Shown one piece after another: positions 24,238 to 32,434 of a stretch of 64,000 nt of DNA; within the stretch, counting starts at the first letter, position 1, and each line of letters starts with the position of its first letter. The stretch comes from Pedobacter sp. FW305-3-2-15-E-R2A2 (GTDB lineage Bacteria; Bacteroidota; Bacteroidia; Sphingobacteriales; Sphingobacteriaceae). Below the pieces are notes generated by a model, which saw only the letters and a program-made list of their open reading frames with translations, did not search any database and was not told the DNA's origin. The stretch lies in NCBI RefSeq assembly GCF_038446955.1, contig NZ_CP151803.1, forward strand, positions 5,704,001-5,768,000. The letters are read 5' to 3'. The position numbers were made by a program, and so were the translations under genes.

Positions 24238-27200
24238 ATGATTAAAAGTTTAGGAAAAATACTCTTCTCCACCCGTACGATGGGTGCCATGCTCTTGTTA
24301 TATGCTTTTTCCATGGCCATGGCCACCTTTGTGGAGAACGATTATGGAACGGCTGTAGCCAAAGCATTGGTTTATAATTGCTGGTGGTTTGAGCTCGTAA
24401 TGGTGATCCTCGTCCTTAACTTCATCGGAAATATTGGAAGGTATCAACTTACACAACGTAAAAAGTGGCCACTATTGGTCTTTCACCTTGCCTTTATCGT
24501 CATATTTATCGGCGGATACATTACCAGGTACATCAGTTTTGAAGGATCTATGCACATCCGTGAAGGGGAAGCCAGTAATGAAATCATTTCGGATGCTACT
24601 TTTTTCAAAGTACAGATTGGAAAAGACGATCAGGCATTGGCCTATGATGATGTTCCGGCTATTCTGATCTCAAACAATATTCCGACCTATCTTAAACCAT
24701 TTAAAAAAACTTTTAAAGCCGAATACGACTACAATGGCGAACGGGTAAAGATGAAGGTCATTGACTTTTATGCAAGGGCTCAGGATTCCCTGGTTCGTGA
24801 AGCATCAGGCAGGCCTACCCTACACCTGGTGGTCTTGGAAAACGGCAAAAGAGTGAACAAATACATTCCTTCAGGAAGTGTTCAGCTGATGCAGAACATG
24901 TTGGTGAGCTACAATAAGCCTACTCCGGGTACCATTAACATAGAGGATGCCAATGGCGCCTTGCAAATCACTTCTCCATATCCGGGAAATTACATGGTGA
25001 TGGCCACCCAGGAAAAGAAAACCGTAGAAGGAAATACCGCTCCACAAGCGTTCAATTTAAGAAGTCTGTACACCATTGGTGCTTTGGCATTTGTGGTTCC
25101 CGAAGGCCCGATCCCAGGCCGCATCACTTATTTTGAAGGAGATAAGAAAAATCACGAACATGATCCTGACCTGGTAAAACTGGAGATCACCACTTCAAAT
25201 GCAAAGGACACCGTTTCTTTTTATGGAGGAAAAGGGATGACCAATTTCCAGCATCAAAGTGAAATCGGCGGACTGAGAGTCTCTTTAGCCTACGGATCAA
25301 AAATATATAAATCTCCTTTTACCCTTAAGCTGGTCGACTTTAAAATGGAAAAATACCCGGGAAGTAACAGTCCTGCGGCCTACTCTTCCGACGTCATGAT
25401 TCAGGAAGAAACCGGCGAACGCCCTTATAAAATCTTTATGAACCATGTTTTAGACCATTCCGGATACCGCTTCTTTCAGGCGAGTTTCGACGATGACGAA
25501 AAAGGAACCGTACTTTCTGTGAACCATGATTACTGGGGTACCAACGTAACTTACATTGGTTATACCCTGCTTTTCCTTGGTATGTTTGTGACTTTATTCT
25601 GGAAGGGAACACATTTCTCTAAATTAAATGAGCAATTGAAGACCATTTCCAAATCCAAGACCCTGATCTTATTGCTGTTGTTCTTACCCCTTGGTGCTGC
25701 TTTCAGTCAGCAGACCGATCAGAAGATAGACATGCATGGAACCGATGGAAAAACACCTATGCCGGCTGCCGGGATGCCTCAGGCAGAACACGACCACGTG
25801 CATACTGAAGGTGACGGTCATGACCATGGCCCCGCCAATGCTGACCAGCCTGCAAAACATGTCCACGATCAGGATTACATGGCAGATGTACAAAAGCTTT
25901 TAAGTGCAAAAAATGCAAATGCGCAGGAGTTCGCCGCGTCCATTAAAATTGACAAAGCCCATGCAGATAGCTTCGGATACCTGCTGGTACAAAATATAGA
26001 CGGACGAATTGAGCCCATCAATACCATGGCCCTTGAAATCCTGAGAAAACTACACCGCAAAGACCATTTATACAACCTGAGCGCAAATCAGTTCTTTCTT
26101 TCTGTTTCCAGCTCGCCATTCACATGGATGAATGTTCCTTTTATAAAGGTTGGTTCGAAAGGCGGTCCGGAACTGCTAAAAGCAGTGAAAGCCAATGAAG
26201 AGGGCTATACCTCAATGATCAATTTATTGACCATTAGTCCGGAAGGCGCATTAGAATTTGTGTTAAAAGAACAGTACCTGAAATCATTTGCAAAGAAACC
26301 AGCTGAACAGGGGAGCTATGATAAAGATGTAATCGATCTTAATGATAAGCTACAAGCCATGCAGCAATTGGTTGATGGCCAGTACCTGCGCATCTTTCCG
26401 ATTGCCGGCGACACCAATAATACCTGGATTGCCATGCCTCCTTCCGATCCTTCCAACAAATCGATCGTATCCAGTGCATTGGACCCTTATGTAAAAAGCA
26501 TCAAGGCTGCAGCACTATCCGGAAACTGGGATGGCGCAAATATCGCGTTAAATGTCATCAAAGACATCCAGCTTAAATTCGGGAAAGATGTAGTCCCTTC
26601 TCAGTCAAAGATCAACTGGGAAGTGAGTTACAATTCCTGGAACATCTTCCTGAACCTCATGATCACTTATGCTTTGTTAGGAACAGTAATCCTGACGCTG
26701 GCATTTTTCAAACTATTTAAATCTTCTAAAATGCTGGACAGGCTGGTGACTTTCACCTTAATCCTGATCAGTGTTGCCGCCATACTTCAGGCAGTAGGCC
26801 TGGGTGCACGTTGGTACATTTCCGGACATGAGCCATGGAGTAACGGTTATGAAGCCGTCTTGTTTATTAGCTGGATCGGCGTCTTATCCGGTTTACTGAT
26901 GTACAGAAACAGCAACGCTTTTATTCCCGCAGCAGGTTGTCTTATTGCGGTAATTCTAATGGGATTTGCTCATGGAGGATCACAGATGAACCCACAGATT
27001 ACCCCATTGGTTCCGGTGCTTAAATCTTACTGGCTGATGATTCACGTCGCCATCATTACTTCCAGCTATGGCTTCTTTGGCCTCAGCGCCCTGTTGGGGA
27101 TGGTCGTCCTGGTGCTTTACATCATCGACAGCAAAAAGATCAGCGCCAAAGTAAAAGCCTCGGTAACGGAGCTTACCATCGTAAATGAAATGTCTTTAAC

Positions 27201-27585
27201 AGTAGGCTTATTCCTATTGACGATAGGTACCTTTTTAGGAGGAATATGGGCCAATGAAAGCTGGGGACGTTACTGGAGCTGGGACCCTAAAGAAACATGG
27301 GCTTTCATATCGGTGATCGTTTATGCCTTTGTCATGCACGTCCGTCTGATTCCAAATCTAAAGAGCAAGTATTTATTTAACCTGTTGTCATTATTGAGCT
27401 TTTCGACCATCATTATGACTTATTTCGGCGTAAATTATTACCTGACGGGTTTACACTCTTATGCACAGGGTGATCCTGTTCCCATCCCATCATGGGTATA
27501 CATCACCATGGGTGTCGTCTTCCTTTTAGCGGTAGTTTCTTATAAACGATACCAGGCCAGGAATACCAAAAAGGTCAGCAAATAA
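24238..27585 (+). CDS. ccsBA: fused ResB-CcsA cytochrome c synthetase (System II, CcsBA)
   Basis: 1115 residues. The N-terminal half is ResB-like, with membrane segments at about 15-32, 48-65, 80-100 and 435-460 around a long periplasmic region. Residues about 496-545 form a His-rich linker with repeated HDH/HVH/DHDH clusters. The C-terminal third is CcsA-like, with seven or eight membrane segments and the tryptophan-rich heme-handling (WWD) motif near 1000-1021 ('WANESWGRYWSWDPKETWAF'). The protein carries heme across the membrane and attaches it to CXXCH apocytochromes. The fused form is known in Bacteroidota and Epsilonproteobacteria. It is a single-gene unit with a strong terminator. Confidence 0.92.
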   Translation: MIKSLGKILFSTRTMGAMLLLYAFSMAMATFVENDYGTAVAKALVYNCWWFELVMVILVLNFIGNIGRYQLTQRKKWPLLVFHLAFIVIFIGGYITRYISFEGSMHIREGEASNEIISDATFFKVQIGKDDQALAYDDVPAILISNNIPTYLKPFKKTFKAEYDYNGERVKMKVIDFYARAQDSLVREASGRPTLHLVVLENGKRVNKYIPSGSVQLMQNMLVSYNKPTPGTINIEDANGALQITSPYPGNYMVMATQEKKTVEGNTAPQAFNLRSLYTIGALAFVVPEGPIPGRITYFEGDKKNHEHDPDLVKLEITTSNAKDTVSFYGGKGMTNFQHQSEIGGLRVSLAYGSKIYKSPFTLKLVDFKMEKYPGSNSPAAYSSDVMIQEETGERPYKIFMNHVLDHSGYRFFQASFDDDEKGTVLSVNHDYWGTNVTYIGYTLLFLGMFVTLFWKGTHFSKLNEQLKTISKSKTLILLLLFLPLGAAFSQQTDQKIDMHGTDGKTPMPAAGMPQAEHDHVHTEGDGHDHGPANADQPAKHVHDQDYMADVQKLLSAKNANAQEFAASIKIDKAHADSFGYLLVQNIDGRIEPINTMALEILRKLHRKDHLYNLSANQFFLSVSSSPFTWMNVPFIKVGSKGGPELLKAVKANEEGYTSMINLLTISPEGALEFVLKEQYLKSFAKKPAEQGSYDKDVIDLNDKLQAMQQLVDGQYLRIFPIAGDTNNTWIAMPPSDPSNKSIVSSALDPYVKSIKAAALSGNWDGANIALNVIKDIQLKFGKDVVPSQSKINWEVSYNSWNIFLNLMITYALLGTVILTLAFFKLFKSSKMLDRLVTFTLILISVAAILQAVGLGARWYISGHEPWSNGYEAVLFISWIGVLSGLLMYRNSNAFIPAAGCLIAVILMGFAHGGSQMNPQITPLVPVLKSYWLMIHVAIITSSYGFFGLSALLGMVVLVLYIIDSKKISAKVKASVTELTIVNEMSLTVGLFLLTIGTFLGGIWANESWGRYWSWDPKETWAFISVIVYAFVMHVRLIPNLKSKYLFNLLSLLSFSTIIMTYFGVNYYLTGLHSYAQGDPVPIPSWVYITMGVVFLLAVVSYKRYQARNTKKVSK

Positions 27586-27595
27586 ATAAAAAAAG

Positions 27596-27620
27596 CGCCT
27601 ATGCAAAACCTGCATAGGCG
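27596..27620. terminator. bidirectional terminator
   Basis: A 10-bp perfect stem (CGCCTATGCA at 27596-27605 with 27611-27620), 5-base loop, A-rich 5' flank and TTTCTTTT 3' flank, between convergent genes. Confidence 0.85.
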
Positions 27621-27626
27621 TTTCTT

Positions 27627-28124
27627 TTACCCGGAGGTTCCGGTCCGATAGACCAACGCAGCGATCACCAGCATCACGGTCAAAACCGAAGCGACCGTAC
27701 GAATGCGGTGGAATCTCTTCCAGGGAATTTCAAATCTTTCTCTTTGTATGGCCATTTCTTTGGCAGCAGCCGATGATAAGTTGAACCGGTCAAGGGCCTG
27801 ATTTAAGGGCACATTCCCAAACATCGTTAGCCCGAATACACCGATCGTATAAACGAATGTTGCCGCCAGTAATAACCAAAAGCTATCTGTTATTCCTACC
27901 CTGAACTGTAGCCAGGTACTCACTGGCAAGAACAGTAGTGTACCCATAAAGCTGCTCAGGAATAATAGATTTTGTATTTCCTTATTGATAGACTGCATCG
28001 CAGCCAAATACCTTTCATCAGACAGTTTGGCTAAGCCGGGATTTACTGCGCAGGAAAAAGCATAGAAAAGCCCAGCTATGAGGGCCGTTAATGTTGCGGT
28101 CAGGAGGAATATTAAATCAGCCAT
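27627..28124 (-). CDS. DUF1772 (anthrone oxygenase-like) membrane protein
   Basis: 165 residues with four membrane segments (about 3-25, 50-70, 80-102, 143-160). The first segment is followed by 'YAFSCAVNPGLAKLSDERYLAAMQSIN' and the third by 'FGNVPLNQALDRFNL', both characteristic of DUF1772. Some fungal members are linked to anthrone oxidation, but bacterial members have no settled function. It is monocistronic. Confidence 0.8.
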   Translation of the reverse strand: MADLIFLLTATLTALIAGLFYAFSCAVNPGLAKLSDERYLAAMQSINKEIQNLLFLSSFMGTLLFLPVSTWLQFRVGITDSFWLLLAATFVYTIGVFGLTMFGNVPLNQALDRFNLSSAAAKEMAIQRERFEIPWKRFHRIRTVASVLTVMLVIAALVYRTGTSG

Positions 28125-28204
28125 TTCATTTTATCTTTAGCTGAAGTTAATCATCTTCCGGAAGATAAAATAGAACAAAACCGACAAGGGCGGATGACCG
28201 GCTG

Positions 28205-28384
28205 CTATTTAGCCTTCACTTTTTCGTACTTGAAAGCGAACATTCTGCCGCTCGCCCTGTAAATACTATCCTTTTGTTTATTCTTCTGGTGTTCTGTTAA
28301 AGCAACAAAATCAGTGCTTACGTAGACGGAACCAGGACCAATCACCATACAAAAACGACTAGTCCTATGATCAAAAAAGTCCAT
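28205..28384 (-). pseudogene. possible frameshifted small secreted protein (59-codon remnant frame)
   Basis: The frame from the ATG at 28384 to the TAG at 28205 encodes 59 residues ending 'SGRMFAFKYEKVKAK'. Its first 15 codons are hydrophilic and unlike a protein start. In another frame, an ATG at 28389 encodes MKWTFLIIGLVVFVW and then stops, which looks like a signal peptide or membrane anchor. A single indel would join the two. I therefore read this as a broken or mis-sequenced small exported protein. The family is not recognised and a chance frame remains possible. Confidence 0.35.
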
Positions 28385-28540
28385 TTCATTTATTTCCTGT
28401 TTTTAATTTAAAATGGAACCCGGTATCAGGTTCATGTTTTGTGTGTTTCCCAAAAATATTCGGGAAGAACTAAAAAACAGAATTTACAGGATTGATTTAA
28501 CATACTTTAACAGGAGCTCAGGACCGGATCGTGAAAACCA

Positions 28541-28978
28541 TCAGCTCCTTTCTGCCAGGGCTTTCAACTTCACATTCATCTCCATAAAACCCCGCCTGGT
28601 ATTGTTATCCAGTTGTTTCGCGAAAAGTGAAACCAGAATGCCTTTGAATTTTTCACTTTGAATGAACGTCGTAGTCCCATTTCCATGGTCAATAAGCTCG
28701 AATTTATGCTCTCCATCGAAAAGCCCGGAGAACAATAAATGTCCAATCCACCGGAATTCTTTATTGGCTTCGAATGCCAGAACCTTTGGTTTAAAAGTCA
28801 TCCCTGTTGCTTCCGGTGGTTCAATTCTCACCACTAACTGAGTACCAACGGCCTGATCTCCGCTGATTGACTTGATAAAAGGGTTCCAATTCGGATATTG
28901 ATCAAATGCAGTTAATATGGCCCATACACTTTCCGGCCTTGCATTGATTAAGATTTCTGTTTTAATTTCCTTTGTCAT
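28541..28978 (-). CDS. SRPBCC-family protein
   Basis: 145 residues, one complete SRPBCC/START-like domain: 'TEILINARPESVWAILTAFDQYPNWNPFIKSISGD' at the start, 'FRWIGHLLFSGLFDGEHKFELIDHGNGTTTFIQSEKF' in the middle and a long C-terminal helix. These cytoplasmic proteins bind hydrophobic ligands; the ligand is unknown. It is encoded just downstream of the Crp-like regulator on the same strand with a gap of about 110 bases. Confidence 0.8.
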   Translation of the reverse strand: MTKEIKTEILINARPESVWAILTAFDQYPNWNPFIKSISGDQAVGTQLVVRIEPPEATGMTFKPKVLAFEANKEFRWIGHLLFSGLFDGEHKFELIDHGNGTTTFIQSEKFKGILVSLFAKQLDNNTRRGFMEMNVKLKALAERS

Positions 28979-29092
28979 CTTTACGATTTGATTATTAAAC
29001 TGACGGCAGACAGGAGCTGAATTTCCTGAGCTGCGAACAAGACAAAGGTCTGAAGGAAGCAGTAAGTTCTACTTGACAAAAATCAAGAACAT

Positions 29093-29656
29093 TTATTTTT
29101 TTCTGATTCGACTCAGTGTTTCGGGCGTCATTCCCAGCATAGAAGCAATATATTGTAATGGAACCTCATTGAAAAGACTTTTACGATGCTCAAAGAACAG
29201 ATCATACCGTTCTTCGGCAGTCATAGAAAGGTGGGTAAAAATCCGGTCCTCCAAAATGGTAAAACACCTGGCAATGAACAATTTTTCCAATTCATGCCAT
29301 TTGGGCATTAGAACCCCTATCCTTTTATAATCTTCTCTTTTAATGGTAAACAACGTAGTATCTGTCAATGCCTGAATTGTCCATCGGGCAGGCTTTTCAA
29401 AGATGAATCCGGAGAGGTCAGTGACAAAATATCCTTTCGTAGAAATCCATTGGGTGACTTCTTTATTTTCTGTTGCCAGAAAGATCCTTAAAATACCGGT
29501 TTCTATAAAACTTAACCTGTCGGAAGCTTTCCCGGTCATTAGAAAATATTCTCCTTTTTTTAATATTTCCGGCTTAAATAAAGAACTGATCACGGCTAAT
29601 TCCTCTGCTTCCAAAATGCCGAAATAAGAGGTTACATACTGTTCAAGCTCTGTCAT
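29093..29656 (-). CDS. Crp/Fnr-family transcriptional regulator
   Basis: 187 residues from the ATG at 29656 (MTELEQYVTSYFG). An ATG at 29731 would add a hydrophobic N-terminus not seen in the family. Residues about 10-120 are the cyclic-nucleotide-binding fold ('LKKGEYFLMTGKASDRLSFIETGILRIF'). The C-terminal helix-turn-helix ends 'EVPLQYIASMLGMTPETLSRIRKK'. No Cys cluster for an iron-sulfur centre is visible, so an FNR-type oxygen sensor is unlikely. The target may be the SRPBCC gene downstream. Confidence 0.85.
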   Translation of the reverse strand: MTELEQYVTSYFGILEAEELAVISSLFKPEILKKGEYFLMTGKASDRLSFIETGILRIFLATENKEVTQWISTKGYFVTDLSGFIFEKPARWTIQALTDTTLFTIKREDYKRIGVLMPKWHELEKLFIARCFTILEDRIFTHLSMTAEERYDLFFEHRKSLFNEVPLQYIASMLGMTPETLSRIRKK

Positions 29657-29805
29657 AATTATCTTCTGCCAATGGGTTAAATCCGGAAGTACTAAAATAC
29701 AAATAATATACCCACGAAAAAGGACAAGCAATTATCCTTATAGAAACACAGCTTTTAATTTTTGTATTATTGCGGCAATAAACAAGAAATCAATTGGACT
29801 CCATT

Positions 29806-32277
29806 ATGAAAAACTGGCTACAAAGAAACTACCTTCACCTGCTCATCCTTTTCCTTTTTCTCGCCATCAGTTTGATCTACCTCAGCCCTGTACTACAAGA
29901 CAAGGTCCTTTATCAGGGAGATGTGATAGAAGCACAAGCGATGTCAAAAGAGATTATGGAGGTAAAAGCCGAGACGGGTAAAGGACCATTGTGGACAAAC
30001 TCCATGTTTGGCGGAATGCCAGCTTTCCAGATCTGGGTGCAATACCCCTCTAATGTCAGCAGTTATGTCGTTAACTTTTTCAAAACCGTTTTTCCAAATC
30101 CGGTAGACACTGTTTTTTTATATTTAGCAGGTGCTTATCTCCTGTTTTGTGTTTTAGGTCTGAGGCCCTGGCTGGCCGCAGGGGCGGCGATTGCCTTTGC
30201 CTTCTCCTCTTTTAACTTTATTTTGATTCAGGCAGGCCACGCCAACCAGGCATTCGCCATTGCATTTTTCGCGCCTATCCTTGCCGGAATCATCCTTACA
30301 TTAAGAGGGAAACACCTGCTTGGTGCATCCCTGACGGCCCTTTTCCTGGCCATAGAAATCAGGGCGAACCACATCCAGATGACTTACTATCTGTTCATTG
30401 CCATATTGATCCTGGTTGGCTTCGAACTTTATCATGCCATTCAGTCAAAAACTACACAAAGCTTTTTCAAATCCATTTCTTATCTGGCAGCCGCAGCAAT
30501 TATTGCCATTGGGGTAAATGCCGGAACCTTATGGACCACCTACGAATACGGAAAAGAATCTATTCGTGGAAAAGCCAACCTCAGCAAAGCCGATCAGCCC
30601 ATACAAGATGGCCTTGATAAAGAATATGCCTATTACTGGAGTCAGGGTGTAGGTGAAATGATCACTTTTCTGATTCCTGATGCTTACGGGGGTTCGACCT
30701 CCACGCAGATTCCAGTTAAAGGATCTGAAGTGGTCAACACCCTGATAAAAAACGGACAACCACAAGATCGCGCAGAAGATTTTGTCAAGCAATTACCCAG
30801 CTATTGGGGAGAGAAATCTACCACTTCCGGACCATGGTACATTGGGGCTATCGTTTGCTTTCTAGGTGTTTTTGGTCTGTTTATGCTGAACGATAAAATG
30901 AAATGGTGGGTTTTATCCGCTTCATTCCTGTTTATGTTTTTATCTTTTGGAAAGCACTTTCCACTGATTTCCGATCTTTTCTTCGACTACGTTCCACTCT
31001 ACAATAAGTTCCGATCGGTGGAGTTTACCCTGATCATTCCCTGCCTGCTGATCCCTATTCTGGGTTTCCTGGCCTTAAAGAAAGCCACTGAGGGGGAAGA
31101 AGAACTGCAAAAGACACAAAAAAACCTATTGAAATCTATCTATATCGTGGCCGGCTTTTTAATATTGTTTCTGCTCATCCCTACCTTGTTTTTCAGCTTT
31201 ACTTCTTCTGCTCACCCACAGCTCTTACAAAAGCTCAATGAGGTTACGGGAAGTCCGGCCTTTGCAGATGAAATAGGTAATGCACTGATCAAAGACCGCA
31301 TTTCAGTAGCCAGAGCCGATGCTTTCAGGTCCCTTGCTTTCATATTGATCGCGGCAGGATTAATCTGGTTAATTTTAAAAAAGAAAATCAGTCAGCAGAT
31401 CGGATTTATGGTCCTTACCCTCGTCATCCTGATCGATGTCTGGGGAATTGACAAAAGATACCTGAACGACCGTAGTTTCATCGATGCAGACCTGATGGCT
31501 TCCCACTTTGAACCGAGATCGGTAGACAAACTGATCAAAACAGATAAGAGTTTAGATTACCGGGTATTTGACCTTTCCCGTGGCAATCCGCTTGGCGATG
31601 CGACCCCTTCCATTTTTCATAAATCCATTGCCGGCCGTCATTCTGCCAGGCTTCAGCGGTACCAGGAAATGCTGGACCGGCAATTTAATAAAACCATAAA
31701 TGAGCCGATCCTCGATATGCTCAACACCAAATACCTGATTGTTCCAGACACGGCAAGAGGCATCTCAGAAAAGGCAATCCAAAGGCCCACTGCCAGTGGA
31801 AATGCCTGGTTTGTTCCTCAGGTAAATTTCGTCAAAAATGCAGAGGAGGAAATGAATGCGATCAGCAGCTTCGACCCTAAAAAAGATGCTTTTATTCATC
31901 AGGAGTTTCAACCGCAGGTCGACCAGCAAAAACCTGGTTTTGATCCACAATCCGAAATTAAGCTGATCAGTTACCATCCGGACAATTTGGTGTACCGTTA
32001 TCACTCCAACAAAGCGGCGATGGCGGTCTTTGCTGAAATATGGTATAGCAAAGGCTGGAAGGCTTATGTGGACCAGCAGGAAATCCCCTACTTTAGAGCG
32101 AATTATATTTTAAGAGCAGCGGTATTGCCTGCAGGAAAGCATGAACTGGTCTTTAAATTCGAACCAAAATCTTACTATTGGGGAGAGCGAATTTCCTTGC
32201 TTGCCTCCATCCTGTTGGTCGGCTCGTTAATTGCAGCACTCATACTTAGTATCATCAGGAAAAAACCAATAGCTTAG
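29806..32277 (+). CDS. YfhO-family membrane protein
   Basis: About 823 residues from the ATG at 29806; an in-frame TTG at 29794 is less likely. Around a dozen membrane segments fill residues 10-560, in the GT-C glycosyltransferase-like layout of YfhO, with 'YLSPVLQDKVLYQGDVIEAQAMSKE' after TM1. A large extracytoplasmic domain (about 570-790) follows, with one last membrane segment near the end. In Firmicutes YfhO helps glycosylate lipoteichoic acid. In Bacteroidota the substrate is unknown, and envelope glycan modification is an inference. Confidence 0.85.
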   Translation: MKNWLQRNYLHLLILFLFLAISLIYLSPVLQDKVLYQGDVIEAQAMSKEIMEVKAETGKGPLWTNSMFGGMPAFQIWVQYPSNVSSYVVNFFKTVFPNPVDTVFLYLAGAYLLFCVLGLRPWLAAGAAIAFAFSSFNFILIQAGHANQAFAIAFFAPILAGIILTLRGKHLLGASLTALFLAIEIRANHIQMTYYLFIAILILVGFELYHAIQSKTTQSFFKSISYLAAAAIIAIGVNAGTLWTTYEYGKESIRGKANLSKADQPIQDGLDKEYAYYWSQGVGEMITFLIPDAYGGSTSTQIPVKGSEVVNTLIKNGQPQDRAEDFVKQLPSYWGEKSTTSGPWYIGAIVCFLGVFGLFMLNDKMKWWVLSASFLFMFLSFGKHFPLISDLFFDYVPLYNKFRSVEFTLIIPCLLIPILGFLALKKATEGEEELQKTQKNLLKSIYIVAGFLILFLLIPTLFFSFTSSAHPQLLQKLNEVTGSPAFADEIGNALIKDRISVARADAFRSLAFILIAAGLIWLILKKKISQQIGFMVLTLVILIDVWGIDKRYLNDRSFIDADLMASHFEPRSVDKLIKTDKSLDYRVFDLSRGNPLGDATPSIFHKSIAGRHSARLQRYQEMLDRQFNKTINEPILDMLNTKYLIVPDTARGISEKAIQRPTASGNAWFVPQVNFVKNAEEEMNAISSFDPKKDAFIHQEFQPQVDQQKPGFDPQSEIKLISYHPDNLVYRYHSNKAAMAVFAEIWYSKGWKAYVDQQEIPYFRANYILRAAVLPAGKHELVFKFEPKSYYWGERISLLASILLVGSLIAALILSIIRKKPIA

Positions 32278-32284
32278 AAAATTG

Positions 32285-32316
32285 AGTAAGGATGTGCGTT
32301 TATGTACACCCTTACT
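32285..32316 (+). terminator. weak hairpin after the YfhO gene
   Basis: An 11-bp stem with one mismatch (AGTAAGGATGT at 32285-32295 with 32306-32316), placed 8 bases after the stop codon. It lacks a T run, so termination here is uncertain. Confidence 0.4.
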
Positions 32317-32434
32317 GTCCATTTCCGAACAGGTAAATTGCAGCAAACTGCCTTAAGTACTCATAAATCAAGTGCTTAGACCAAAAAACAAAGGTGGCAT
32401 ACAATTCGCAAAACCCAGAAAAAAAAGACACCAC

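Noticed and set aside
22739..24240. Integrated element with a duplicated tRNA-Arg 3' end as attachment site
   Set aside because: No second copy of the tRNA 3' segment was seen downstream of the toxin-antitoxin pair, and there is no integrase gene. Acquisition remains only a suggestion from composition.
29794..29806. TTG start for the YfhO gene, and similar TTG/GTG starts at 6756, 22905, 32372 and 53412
   Set aside because: An in-frame ATG just downstream gives a better family start, and in three cases the TTG lies inside a TAnnTTTG box.
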